Positions 1 through 7,428 are shown, numbered from the stretch's first letter. The stretch is DNA of 23,134 nt from Fimenecus sp036652055 (GCA_036652055.1 JAVVWP010000028.1:1-23134), one strand, 5' to 3'. Notes: a model not told the origin generated them from the sequence alone. Numbers and translations are program-made.

Positions 1-54
1 TCTCCTTTTGTCATTATGCTTTTATTCCAAATTCATTATACCACTTTCCTTGCG

Positions 55-104
55 TTCAGAATGACCTCAACTTTTCGTGTCATCCTGAGCAAAGCGAAGG
101 ATCT
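55..104. repeat. Intergenic repeat of the GTCATCCTGAGC...GAAGGATC type
   Basis: The bases TTCAGAATGAC (55-65) and GTCATCCTGAG (79-89) are inverted copies that pair over 11 positions with one mismatch and one G-U wobble. They are followed by CAAAGCGAAGGATCT. This wording is the signature of a dispersed intergenic repeat seen in many bacterial genomes, often mis-translated as CHPERSE/SEAKDL-like peptides. Only one copy is in the window, so the repeat assignment rests on recognising the motif. The rest of 1-178 holds no convincing gene. Confidence 0.55.
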
Positions 105-178
105 CATCCACTAAATATCTTCATCGAACTCTACAACCCCGTAAATGTCATTATTATTATATTCATATCACATTTTTA

Positions 179-207
179 TTGACATTTGATTAGAAATTAG
201 GTATCTT
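179..207 (+). promoter_or_regulatory. Candidate sigma-A promoter of the AraC-type gene
   Basis: A perfect TTGACA at 179-184 is followed after 17 bases by TATCTT (202-207). The predicted transcript start, near 214, falls right at the Shine-Dalgarno GAGGTGA (214-220). That leaves almost no leader, so the promoter is plausible but not certain. Confidence 0.4.
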
Positions 208-225
208 ATCAGTGAGGTGATTTCT

Positions 226-972
226 GTGAAATACGAACTTTCGAGTATTGCAATGCTTCCAAAGGGAGTTAAAAACCCTATTTTTGAACAAAGAGAAACA
301 GGGCAAACTCATACCCCATATCAGGCTGAAATTCGCTTTTATTCCTGCATAAAAGAGGGGAATTCAGAGCTTTTAATAAATGAGATGGATAGCTTTTTTA
401 AATCAGGATTTGTAATAGGCAGAATGTCAGACAATGACCTAAGGCAAATGCAGTATTGGGCTACAAGCTGTATTGCAATTGGTATTCGATATGCAATTCA
501 AGGCGGATTAGATGAAATGAAAGCCTTTAATTTTGCAGATAAATGTATAGAAACCATCGACAAATTTGTTTTGCCCGAACAAGTTGTTGAGTTCCTTCCC
601 AAAAAGGCAATAGAGCTTACAGAAATGGTAAATAGGCTAAAAATAAGCGTGACCTATTCTTACCATATAAAAGTTTGCATTGACTATATAAATAAAAATT
701 TGCATAATAAAATAACAGTTGAAATGCTTTCAAAGGTTTGTAAACTTTCAGAAAGCTATTTGTCAGTCCTTTTTAAAAAAGAAACAGGAATTAACATAAG
801 TAAATATATTTTAAAGAAAAAATTAGAAGTTGCAAAGGCGCTTATAAATGAAAAATATGACTGCGGAGAAATCGTTTATTCGCTTGATTTCTGCTCACAG
901 TCACATTTCATAAGTTGTTTTAAAAAGGAATATGGCATTACTCCAAGTGCATATGCCACCTCGTTAAAATGA
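226..972 (+). CDS. AraC-family transcriptional regulator
   Basis: This 248-residue protein ends in a two-helix-turn-helix AraC/XylS DNA-binding domain covering about the last 100 residues. Visible landmarks are ITVEMLSKVCKLSESYLSVLFKKETG, here split as first-helix ITVEMLSKV and recognition part SYLSVLFKKETG, then the second HTH ending SQSHFISCFKKEYGITPSAY. The N-terminal 145 residues are an unassigned ligand-sensing region, not an obvious cupin. The start is taken as GTG 226 because GAGGTGA at 214-220 lies 5 bases upstream. A GTG at 217 would sit inside that ribosome-binding site. The gene runs head-on into the phosphohydrolase gene with no gap. Its targets are unknown; the adjacent hydrolase and transporter are reasonable guesses only. 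Confidence 0.88.
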   Translation: MKYELSSIAMLPKGVKNPIFEQRETGQTHTPYQAEIRFYSCIKEGNSELLINEMDSFFKSGFVIGRMSDNDLRQMQYWATSCIAIGIRYAIQGGLDEMKAFNFADKCIETIDKFVLPEQVVEFLPKKAIELTEMVNRLKISVTYSYHIKVCIDYINKNLHNKITVEMLSKVCKLSESYLSVLFKKETGINISKYILKKKLEVAKALINEKYDCGEIVYSLDFCSQSHFISCFKKEYGITPSAYATSLK

Positions 973-1866
973 TTATTTGATTTTTTTATTTGTCGCTAAA
1001 AAGGTCATTCTGTCATCAATCATTTGAGTTCCGTGACCTCGATTATGACCGCCGTGGTCAGAAGTTATAATTATAAGCCAGTCCTCCTCGGGGTATGTTT
1101 TTCTTTTTTTAACTTCTTCTATTAGTTCATATGATAGCGAGTCACCGTCCATAACAGCAACGGTATATCGATAATTTGAAAGGCTAAAAGAAGATGTATG
1201 CCCGTTTATGTCAGGGCCTTCATAAATTCCAAAAATAATATCAGTATCGCCTTTTATGTGGTCTTTTAATGCTTTGTGAAGTTCTAAATCTTTTGTAAAT
1301 TGTTTGTATTCAAGCGGAATTTTGCCTGCTTTGGCAATTGCTACTTCGTTTTTATAAGTGATATTAAAGTGGTCAGGCCAAATTGCAAGGAATGATGCCG
1401 AAATGCCTTTTTCTGCATATTCTCTTAAAACAGTAGGGCAGTTATCATTTAAAGTAGTGTGTTTTATTACGCCATTTTTAACGCCCCATTCGCCTGTAAG
1501 AATTGAAGCAAAGCCTTGAGCAGTGCTTGTTTCTTGAGGCGAGGATACCTCTGCACCAGCATAGCTAAGATACAAACCGCCTTCCTTTTTAAGCTCGCAA
1601 ACTCCGCTGTATGGGCTGTCGCAGTTGTCACCAGTTACTGCCATATCATCACTTTTGACAATACAGAGCATACTGTCAGCCCTTGCACCGTCAAGAGCAA
1701 TAATCAAAGCTTTTTTATGCTTTTGGTTTTTATTTTCAAAATGTTTTCTCACTTCTTTTGCGACAGTGGTTTGAGGTAGGGCATCGTCAAAGCTGTTGTC
1801 AAAAACGCCATTTTTATTAATGCGTTTAATATAATCAGCATCTTTTTTCTTTTTTCCAAAAAACAT
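973..1866 (-). CDS. Alkaline-phosphatase-superfamily phosphodiesterase/hydrolase, cytoplasmic
   Basis: The 297-residue product carries the metal-site pattern of the type I phosphodiesterase/nucleotide pyrophosphatase branch of the alkaline phosphatase superfamily. Visible elements are LDGARAD (Asp59), the nucleophile region ETSTAQG (Thr115 or Ser114), GPDINGH (Asp219, His223), SDHGGH (Asp270, His271) and GHGTQ (His278). Such enzymes use two metals to hydrolyse phosphate mono- or diesters. There is no signal peptide, since the protein begins with a lysine-rich soluble segment, so it should act in the cytoplasm. A GAGGA ribosome-binding site precedes the ATG. The gene is divergent from an organophosphate-transporter-like MFS gene, which suggests import of a phosphorylated compound followed by hydrolysis inside. 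The substrate is not identifiable from sequence. Confidence 0.82.
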   Translation of the reverse strand: MFFGKKKKDADYIKRINKNGVFDNSFDDALPQTTVAKEVRKHFENKNQKHKKALIIALDGARADSMLCIVKSDDMAVTGDNCDSPYSGVCELKKEGGLYLSYAGAEVSSPQETSTAQGFASILTGEWGVKNGVIKHTTLNDNCPTVLREYAEKGISASFLAIWPDHFNITYKNEVAIAKAGKIPLEYKQFTKDLELHKALKDHIKGDTDIIFGIYEGPDINGHTSSFSLSNYRYTVAVMDGDSLSYELIEEVKKRKTYPEEDWLIIITSDHGGHNRGHGTQMIDDRMTFLATNKKIK

Positions 1867-1899
1867 ATAAAAATCCTCTTTCCTTTTATATCAAGATGT

Positions 1900-1920
1900 A
1901 ATATAATGTCACTTAGTAAC
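1900..1920. promoter_or_regulatory. Overlapping divergent -10 boxes and candidate operator palindrome
   Basis: In the 104-bp divergent gap, a TATAAT on the plus strand (1902-1907) overlaps a TATATT on the minus strand (1900-1905). GTCACTTAGTAAC (1908-1920) is an imperfect palindrome with 5 of 6 paired arm positions matching. Matching -35 boxes are weak. A single protein bound here could control both the phosphohydrolase and the MFS gene; that is inference. Confidence 0.35.
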
Positions 1921-1970
1921 TATATGTTAATATATCACAAAAATTTAACTTTGGAAAGGCTTTTTGCAAA

Positions 1971-3218
1971 TTGAATAAAAAATATTTAGGATATGAAAGT
2001 CCACACAAACGCAACTTATTTTTATTATGCTGGGTTGCATATTTCTCAACTTATATTTGCAGGCTCAATTTTTCAGCAGTAATGCCAGAGCTTCAAAAGG
2101 GCGAAGTTTTTTCTGAAAGCCAAATTGCATTAGTATCATCGGCATTTTTCATATGCTATGGTGCGTTTCAGTTTGTCAGCGGAATTTTGGGCGACAAGCT
2201 TGATACAAGGCTGATGGTCTTTTGGGGGCTTCTTATTTCATCGGTATCAAATATATTAATTTTCTTTAATCATAGCTTTTACAGCCTTTTATTTCTTTGG
2301 GCAATCAACGGAATAGTTCAGTCAATGGTATGGTCGCCAATTTTAAAAATTGCTTCTGTCAACTTTAATGAGGTAGAAAAAAAGAAATTTGGAATTGACA
2401 TTTCAACAACAGTGCCGATAGGAACGCTTTTAAGCTATGGAATTAGCCTTTTAACGCTTATCTTTTTACCGTGGCAATATGTATTTTTAACCTGCGGACT
2501 AACTGAGCTTCTAATTTCATTTTATTGGTTTATCGGAACAAAAAATCTAAAGCAGTCAGATGCAGAAAAAGAAAAGTCAAAAGCTTTAGAAGTTGCACCT
2601 ATGAATGCTAAAAAAACTATAAAAATCCTATTAGCAGGAGGGCTTTTCTTCCTTTTAATTCCAATAGCAATTCAAGGAACGCTAAAAGACAGCGTAACCC
2701 AGTGGATACCAACATTTTTAGGCGATGCCTTTGGCTCTAAAACGACATTTTCACTCGCTCTTACTATGATTTTACCGATTATTAATGTTACAGGAGCATA
2801 TTTTGCAAAAGCGGTTGATAAAAAGGTAAAAAATGAAATTACAACAAGTCTAATTTTCTTTGTTATTTCAGCGGTATTTTTAACGATTTTAATGCTCTTT
2901 GGAAGCAAAAATATAATAATCGCTCTTATTTCAATGGCAGCTATTACAAACTGTATGTTTGCAATTAATGTTATGCTTATAACAATGGTTCCACTTGCCT
3001 TTGCAAGTACAGGCAGAGTCAGCACGATAAGCGGATTTTTAAATGCAATGGCTTATATAGGCTGTGGAATTCTCAACATATTTGCAGGCAAGATTTTAGA
3101 GATTAGTTCATCTTGGTCAGTGCTTTTCATTATGTGGCTTATCCTTGCAGTGATTGCAATTTTTGTTTCGGCTATTTCAGTTCCGCTTTGGAAAAAGACA
3201 AAAGCAAAGAAACTTTAA
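1971..3218 (+). CDS. MFS transporter, organophosphate:phosphate antiporter-like
   Basis: The protein has 415 residues and about 12 hydrophobic segments, as in the Major Facilitator Superfamily. The N-terminal stretch WVAYFSTYICRLNFSAVMP resembles the first helix of the GlpT/UhpT/PgtP organophosphate antiporters, whose conserved arginine binds phosphate; here the arginine is in CRLNFS. A typical loop-2 region, GILGDKLDTR, follows helix 2-3. The start is TTG 1971, with GGAAAGG at 1953-1959 upstream. It is divergent from a cytoplasmic phosphohydrolase, which fits uptake of a phosphorylated small molecule such as a glycerophosphodiester or sugar phosphate. Specificity cannot be read from sequence. 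The 3' end lies only 5 bases from the convergent small gene, with no obvious terminator between them. Confidence 0.82.
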   Translation: MNKKYLGYESPHKRNLFLLCWVAYFSTYICRLNFSAVMPELQKGEVFSESQIALVSSAFFICYGAFQFVSGILGDKLDTRLMVFWGLLISSVSNILIFFNHSFYSLLFLWAINGIVQSMVWSPILKIASVNFNEVEKKKFGIDISTTVPIGTLLSYGISLLTLIFLPWQYVFLTCGLTELLISFYWFIGTKNLKQSDAEKEKSKALEVAPMNAKKTIKILLAGGLFFLLIPIAIQGTLKDSVTQWIPTFLGDAFGSKTTFSLALTMILPIINVTGAYFAKAVDKKVKNEITTSLIFFVISAVFLTILMLFGSKNIIIALISMAAITNCMFAINVMLITMVPLAFASTGRVSTISGFLNAMAYIGCGILNIFAGKILEISSSWSVLFIMWLILAVIAIFVSAISVPLWKKTKAKKL

Positions 3219-3223
3219 AAAAG

Positions 3224-3568
3224 TTAAACGAACGAAGGCGAGGTTATAGGCGGATTTGTCTTTTTAAAGGTCGCCTTGACTTCAATATCCTCATGAACTC
3301 TTTTTAGTGTAATGGCATTAAGCTTTACATCTTTTGTCATATCAACGCCGTTAATAATAAGCTTTTCTAAAACATAATATCCATCAGTCTTTGATGGTAA
3401 AATATGAACCTTAACAGTTTCAAAGGGTTTCACAGTTTGTGTTTCCACTGTTAGGGTTCCATTTTTGTCACTTTCAAGAAAAACCTCAAAATTCACATAC
3501 TTATAGACCGAAAACCCTCCGCATAAAAGCAAAGCACCGCATAAAATCACGCAAATAAACTTTTTCAA
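3224..3568 (-). CDS. Small membrane-anchored protein with InlB-B-repeat-like domain
   Basis: This protein of 114 residues is not assigned to a named family. It starts with a short hydrophobic segment (MKKFICVILCGALLLCGGF), a signal anchor without a canonical lipobox. About 85 extracellular residues follow, in a pattern like the divergent InlB B-repeat/Listeria-Bacteroides repeat: GTLTVETQTVKPFETVKVHI, then GYYVLEKLIINGVDMT, then VHEDIEVKATF. The start is taken as TTG 3568 because GAGGGTA (3575-3581) sits at good spacing; an in-frame TTG at 3583 overlaps that site. It lies 24 bases after the CopZ-like gene and is very likely the last gene of the copper operon. No metal-binding motif is visible in the extracellular part. 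Confidence 0.62.
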   Translation of the reverse strand: MKKFICVILCGALLLCGGFSVYKYVNFEVFLESDKNGTLTVETQTVKPFETVKVHILPSKTDGYYVLEKLIINGVDMTKDVKLNAITLKRVHEDIEVKATFKKTNPPITSPSFV

Positions 3569-3592
3569 GTCAAATACCCTCAAATTAAAATT

Positions 3593-3808
3593 TTATAGCA
3601 ATTCTATTGATATAACATCAAAGCCAGCATCATAAATTGCATCTGAAATTGCTTTTTCGTCGACATCATTTAAAGCTGATATTTTTGCTGTGCCTGTTTT
3701 TAAATCAACAATCACATCAGTAATACCGCTCATTTCTTTTAATGCCTTTTCAACTCTTGAAGTGCAGTGAGAGCAAGACATACCCTCGATTTTAATAAGT
3801 TTTTCCAT
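3593..3808 (-). CDS. copZ: Copper chaperone, heavy-metal-associated domain protein (CopZ-like)
   Basis: At 71 residues this is the usual size of a single HMA (ferredoxin-like) domain. The metal-binding loop GMSCSHC near residues 9-15 gives the two cysteines that bind Cu(I). Such proteins carry copper in the cytoplasm and pass it to the N-terminal domain of the CopA ATPase. The gene follows copA by 22 bases, with ribosome-binding site GAGAGGA and an ATG start, so the two are co-transcribed. Alternative metals cannot be excluded, but the CopA neighbour with a CPC motif supports copper. Confidence 0.87.
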   Translation of the reverse strand: MEKLIKIEGMSCSHCTSRVEKALKEMSGITDVIVDLKTGTAKISALNDVDEKAISDAIYDAGFDVISIELL

Positions 3809-3830
3809 TACTATTATCCTCTCTTTTACT

Positions 3831-6059
3831 TTATTTTATTCTTCTATTTAATAGTAGCGAGTTAGTCACAACCGTTACCGATGATAGGCTCATAGCTGCC
3901 GCTGCAAACATAGGATTTATAAGTGTTCCTGTGAGCTGATAAAAAAGCCCTGCCGCAATCGGAATACCAATTGTGTTATAAAGAAATGCCCAAAAAAGAT
4001 TTTGCTTTATTGTACGCATTGTTTTTTTGCTTACATCAAATGCACCTATAACGCTTTCCATCTGGTTGTTCATTAAAATTACATCAGCACTGTCTATTGC
4101 AATGTCAGTTCCAGCTCCAAGCGAGATACCAACATCAGCGATAGCGAGTGCAGGGGCGTCGTTAATTCCGTCACCGACCATTGCAACAATTCTACCCTCT
4201 GCCTTAAGCCTTTCTATAATTTCAGCTTTTTCGCTTGGCATAACTTCAGCTATAACATCATCAACAGAGGCGATTTTTCCAATCGCAGCGGCAGTTATTT
4301 TGTTGTCACCAGTTAGCATTAAAGTTTTTATTCCTTGAGATTTCAACTTCTCAATTGATGCTTTGCTGTCAGCTTTAAGCGTATCGGCAATTGCGATTAT
4401 TCCTCTCATCACGCCATCAATAGCAATAATTACAGGCGTTTTGCCATCATTTGCAAGGCTTTCAATAGAAGCGTCAAAAATACTGTCAGAAATATTATTA
4501 GCATTCATCAAGGCTTTATTTCCAATTAATATAATTTTTTCATTTACATTTGCTATAATTCCGTTTCCCCTTATTGCCTCAAAGCTTTTAGGCGAAACGA
4601 TTTCAATTCCTTTTTCTTTTGAATATTCAACTATTGCCTCTGAAAGTAAATGCTCGCTTTGACTTTCAGCAGATGCAGTATAAAAAACAAGTTCGTTTTC
4701 GTCAATTCCATTGCTAAGAACATCGGTGACTATTGGCTTTCCCTCAGTTAGAGTGCCTGTTTTATCAAATACAATAGTATCCACTTTGTGAAGCATTTCA
4801 AGTGGCTCTCCGCCTTTAATCAAAATCCCTTTTGATGCGGCTCTGCCTGAACCCACCATAATAGCAGTAGGAGTTGCAAGACCTAATGCACAGGGGCAGG
4901 CAATAACCAAAACCGAGATGAATATCGACAAAATAAAGCTAAAATCCTTGCCAAGTATAAGCCAGATTAAAGCAGAAATAGTGGCTACTGCTAAAACGCT
5001 TGGCACAAAAATTCCAGAAATTTTGTCAGCAAGCCTTGCAATAGGGGCTTTGCTAATTTGAGCATCTTCAACAAGAGTGATTATTTTTGAAAGCACCGTT
5101 TCATATTTTTCACTTTCAACCGAAACTTTTAATGCACCGTTTTTGTTTATCGTGCCACTAAAAACATTGTCACCGACAGTTTTATAAGCAGGCATACTTT
5201 CGCCCGTGAGCATACTCTCATCAACTGAGGTTTCGCCATAAATGATTTTTCCGTCACAGGGAATTACCGTTCCTGGCTTTACAAATATTATATCTTTAAC
5301 TTTTATATTTTCAATTTCCACTTCTTTTTCAATACCATCAGTTATAACTAAAGCGGTTTTCGGTGCTAAATTATTAAGCGAACCGATAGCATTTGTGGTT
5401 TTGGATTTTGACAGAGCCTCAAGCCTTTTCCCGACTAAAATAAAAGCTATAATCATAGCTGCCGATTCAAAATACAAGTTGTGAACCGCCATATTATCAC
5501 CCATAAAGATTTTAGCCATAGTGATAATGCTATAAATGAATGCAGCCCCTGAACCCATTGCAACCAGCGTGTCCATATTCGGACTTTTATGAATTGCTGC
5601 TTTAACACCGTTTATAAAAAAGCCCCGACCTGCATAAAGCACAGGAATAGTGAGAATAAGCTGTAATACGCAAAAGGCTTTGGGCGAATGCATTGCATCA
5701 ATAAAATTAGGAAGTGGCATACCCATCATATGCCCCATTGATATTATAAAAAGCGGAAGTCCAAAGCTTAGTGCAAGTATTAAATTTGTTTTTGAGTTTT
5801 TTTCTGCCTTTTCGTTTCTAATTTTAACAGCTGCTTTATCTTCATTTGGTGAAACAGCTTTAAATCCTGCTTTGTCAATTGCATCATAAATCAGCTTTTC
5901 ATTGCATTTTTTCGTGTCAATGATTATTCCCGCACTGTTTGTTGCAAGATTAACATTAGCCTCAAAAACTCCGTCTAACTTTTTAATAGCTCGCTCAACA
6001 CCTCTTGAGCAAGCGGCACAGGTCATACCTTCAACATTTATTTTTATTGATTTTTTCAT
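3831..6059 (-). CDS. copA: Copper-exporting P1B-type ATPase CopA
   Basis: The 742-residue protein is a normal-length P1B-1 ATPase. It has one N-terminal HMA domain (GMTCAAC, residues 11-17), about eight membrane helices, the actuator motif TGES (285-288), the membrane CPC metal site (388-390), the phosphorylation motif DKTGT (432-436), TGDN (593-596) and GDGINDAP (629-636). It pumps Cu(I) out of the cytoplasm at the cost of ATP. One oddity is the nucleotide-binding SEHP motif, which reads SEHL: His470 is kept but the proline is leucine (Leu471). It is the first gene of a copA-copZ-small protein operon with a strong promoter and a 7-bp dyad upstream. No CsoR or CopY regulator gene is in the window. 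Confidence 0.95.
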   Translation of the reverse strand: MKKSIKINVEGMTCAACSRGVERAIKKLDGVFEANVNLATNSAGIIIDTKKCNEKLIYDAIDKAGFKAVSPNEDKAAVKIRNEKAEKNSKTNLILALSFGLPLFIISMGHMMGMPLPNFIDAMHSPKAFCVLQLILTIPVLYAGRGFFINGVKAAIHKSPNMDTLVAMGSGAAFIYSIITMAKIFMGDNMAVHNLYFESAAMIIAFILVGKRLEALSKSKTTNAIGSLNNLAPKTALVITDGIEKEVEIENIKVKDIIFVKPGTVIPCDGKIIYGETSVDESMLTGESMPAYKTVGDNVFSGTINKNGALKVSVESEKYETVLSKIITLVEDAQISKAPIARLADKISGIFVPSVLAVATISALIWLILGKDFSFILSIFISVLVIACPCALGLATPTAIMVGSGRAASKGILIKGGEPLEMLHKVDTIVFDKTGTLTEGKPIVTDVLSNGIDENELVFYTASAESQSEHLLSEAIVEYSKEKGIEIVSPKSFEAIRGNGIIANVNEKIILIGNKALMNANNISDSIFDASIESLANDGKTPVIIAIDGVMRGIIAIADTLKADSKASIEKLKSQGIKTLMLTGDNKITAAAIGKIASVDDVIAEVMPSEKAEIIERLKAEGRIVAMVGDGINDAPALAIADVGISLGAGTDIAIDSADVILMNNQMESVIGAFDVSKKTMRTIKQNLFWAFLYNTIGIPIAAGLFYQLTGTLINPMFAAAAMSLSSVTVVTNSLLLNRRIK

Positions 6060-6081
6060 TTAATCACATCTTTAATTTTAT

Positions 6082-6102
6082 TTCATAGTATTTTCCTATG
6101 AA
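6082..6102 (-). promoter_or_regulatory. 7-bp inverted repeat in the copA leader, candidate operator
   Basis: TTCATAG (6082-6088) and CTATGAA (6096-6102) are perfect inverted repeats separated by 7 bases. They lie just downstream of the copA -10 box, around the predicted transcript start. The site does not match the TACAnnTGTA CopY box or the GC-rich CsoR operator pattern. It could be a repressor site or a leader hairpin. Confidence 0.4.
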
Positions 6103-6110
6103 TTAATTTA

Positions 6111-6139
6111 ATTTTACAATGTTACGGGAATTTAGTCAA
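6111..6139 (-). promoter_or_regulatory. Sigma-A-type promoter of the copper operon
   Basis: On the minus strand, TTGACT (6134-6139) is followed after exactly 17 bases by TAAAAT (6111-6116). Each box matches 5 of 6 consensus bases. The predicted transcript start is about 6104, giving a leader of about 45 bases before the copA ATG. Confidence 0.65.
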
Positions 6140-6182
6140 GAAAAATTTTTATAAAACCATTATAATGCAAAATCCTACATAG

Positions 6183-6211
6183 TAATATTGCCCATTTTTA
6201 ACGCATATACT
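6183..6211 (+). promoter_or_regulatory. Candidate sigma-E sporulation promoter of yabP-yabQ
   Basis: TAATATT (6183-6189) and CATATACT (6204-6211) are separated by 14 bases. They match the Bacillus sigma-E pattern (kmATATT, 14 bases, CATACAnT), with 7 of 8 bases in the -10 box by the n-tolerant count. In B. subtilis yabP and yabQ are mother-cell sigma-E genes, so the match sits where expected. A strong AAAGGAGG ribosome-binding site follows before the ATG. Confidence 0.6.
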
Positions 6212-6239
6212 TGTACAAAATAAAGGAGGTTATATTTTT

Positions 6240-6524
6240 ATGACAGAAAATTCACAACGAGTAAAAATGCCACACAATATTATAATGGAGGACAGATGCC
6301 ACTTAACGGTTTCAGGAATTTCAGATGTTGACAGCTTTGACGAGCAAACGGTAATAGTTTTTACAGATATGGGCGAGCTTACAATAAAAGGTGAAAACTT
6401 ACATATTAATCGCTTGAGCCTTGAAATGGGCGAGATTTTGGTTGAGGGAACAATTAACAGTCTTAGCTATTCAGACAACGAAAGTACTAAGGGCAGCGGA
6501 TTTTTCGGCAGGGTGTTTAGATAA
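6240..6524 (+). CDS. yabP: Sporulation protein YabP
   Basis: The 94-residue protein shows the YabP/YqfC pattern: MPHNIIMEDRCHLTVSGISDVDSFDEQ near the start (read as the segments MPHNIIMEDR and LTVSGISDVDSFDE), then TDMGELTIKGENLHI and LEMGEILVEGTI. In B. subtilis the protein is made in the mother cell and is needed for proper spore coat/cortex formation; its biochemical role is unknown. A strong AAAGGAGG lies upstream. The gene opens a tight plus-strand cluster with yabQ, divIC and yabR, the same order as in Bacillus. It is divergent from copA, so the usual upstream neighbours (mazG-like, yabO) are not next to it here. Confidence 0.93.
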   Translation: MTENSQRVKMPHNIIMEDRCHLTVSGISDVDSFDEQTVIVFTDMGELTIKGENLHINRLSLEMGEILVEGTINSLSYSDNESTKGSGFFGRVFR

Positions 6525-7087
6525 TGTATTCGATAACTTTAAGCCGTCAGGTGATAAACTTTTTATTATCATTGGGGTTTGGATTTATAGCAGGCGTTTT
6601 CTATGATATATTTAGAATAATAAGATTAATTTTTTCAAAAAACAATAAATCCTCAAAGACTGCAACAATAATTTTTGATATTCTTTATATAATTGTTGCA
6701 GGCATAGCAACTTTTATGTTTTCCTTAACTGTTACCAATGGCGAAATTAGAGGTTACTTGTTAGCAGGCGAGGGGATTGGCTTTTTTATTTATTATTTTA
6801 CTTTCGGAATATTCGTTTTAAATCTTTCTAATAAGATAGTTGCTTTTGTAAAAAGTTTTTTTAAAAAATTATTTAGAGCGGTTTTTACACCTTTTATTTG
6901 GATTTTTAAAAGAATTAAGAACATTTTCACAAAAATTATCAAAAAAACCAGAAAAAGCACTAAAAAAGTTGTAAAAAAATCAAAATTTAGCTTGCAAGTT
7001 AACAACAGTTTGATGTATAATTTAATAGGTAGAGTTAAAGGTGTAAATTTTTGCTCTAAGTCTCATAAAAGGAAGATGAAAAAATGA
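6524..7087 (+). CDS. yabQ: Spore cortex biosynthesis protein YabQ
   Basis: The 187-residue product has about four hydrophobic segments in its first 110 residues, beginning SRQVINFLLSLGFGFIAGVFYDIFR, here noted as the segments SRQVINFLLSLGFGF and GVFYDIFRIIRL. The GxxYDxxR pattern is typical of YabQ. The C-terminal 75 residues are very rich in lysine and arginine and longer than the core domain requires. In B. subtilis YabQ is an integral membrane protein of the outer forespore membrane needed for cortex formation. The ATG overlaps the last base of the yabP stop codon, so the two are coupled. The stop in turn overlaps divIC by 4 bases. Confidence 0.9.
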   Translation: MYSITLSRQVINFLLSLGFGFIAGVFYDIFRIIRLIFSKNNKSSKTATIIFDILYIIVAGIATFMFSLTVTNGEIRGYLLAGEGIGFFIYYFTFGIFVLNLSNKIVAFVKSFFKKLFRAVFTPFIWIFKRIKNIFTKIIKKTRKSTKKVVKKSKFSLQVNNSLMYNLIGRVKGVNFCSKSHKRKMKK

Positions 7088-7389
7088 AAGCTCAAAAAGC
7101 TGCAACAATACAAAAATTCAGCTTTATCCTTTCCTTGTGCTTGCTTTTAGTGGCAGGCTATTTTGTCATAAGTCTTGTTAAGTCCAACATTGAGATAAAA
7201 GAAAAAAATGCAGAGGCAGAAAATATAAAAGCACAATACGAACAGCAGGTCGCTGACAATGCTCGTTTACAAGAAGTTGTCGACGGTGGCAATCAGCAAG
7301 AATATATAGAGCGTGTAGCTCGTGAAAAATTAGGTTATGTTATGCCTGACGAAAAGGTATATTATAATATTACACCGGGCAATGAATAG
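7084..7389 (+). CDS. divIC: Septum formation initiator DivIC/FtsB-family protein
   Basis: This 101-residue bitopic membrane protein has a short cytoplasmic N-terminus, one membrane helix (about residues 12-32, FSFILSLCLLLVAGYFVISL), a coiled coil rich in K, E, Q and N (about 35-70), and the conserved end EYIERVAREKLGYVMPDEKVYY. That end is the family hallmark. The protein joins FtsL and DivIB/FtsQ in the divisome core that controls septal wall synthesis. The ATG overlaps the yabQ stop (ATGA), which couples a division gene to a sporulation gene, as in the Bacillus yabP-yabQ-divIC-yabR order. Vegetative expression would need a promoter besides the sigma-E one; none was recognised in the cluster. 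Confidence 0.9.
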   Translation: MKAQKAATIQKFSFILSLCLLLVAGYFVISLVKSNIEIKEKNAEAENIKAQYEQQVADNARLQEVVDGGNQQEYIERVAREKLGYVMPDEKVYYNITPGNE

Positions 7390-7428
7390 CGTTAAGCGTT
7401 CAGCTCATTGGGAGGATAATTCTTTTTT

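Noticed and set aside
217..225. GTG 217 as the start of the AraC gene
   Set aside because: The codon is part of the GAGGTGA ribosome-binding site that serves GTG 226.
1516..1779. Plus-strand reading frame inside the phosphohydrolase gene
   Set aside because: It lies opposite conserved catalytic motifs and has no recognisable domain or ribosome-binding site.
4027..5889. Long plus-strand reading frames opposite copA
   Set aside because: They are antisense shadows of a well-supported CopA with all its motifs. They have low-complexity I/S/A-rich translations and no ribosome-binding sites.
6204..6220. TTGTACAA-type palindrome before yabP as a CopY box
   Set aside because: It overlaps the -10/transcript start of a sigma-E-like promoter on the other strand and is too short to distinguish from chance. 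The copper promoter is about 80 bases away.
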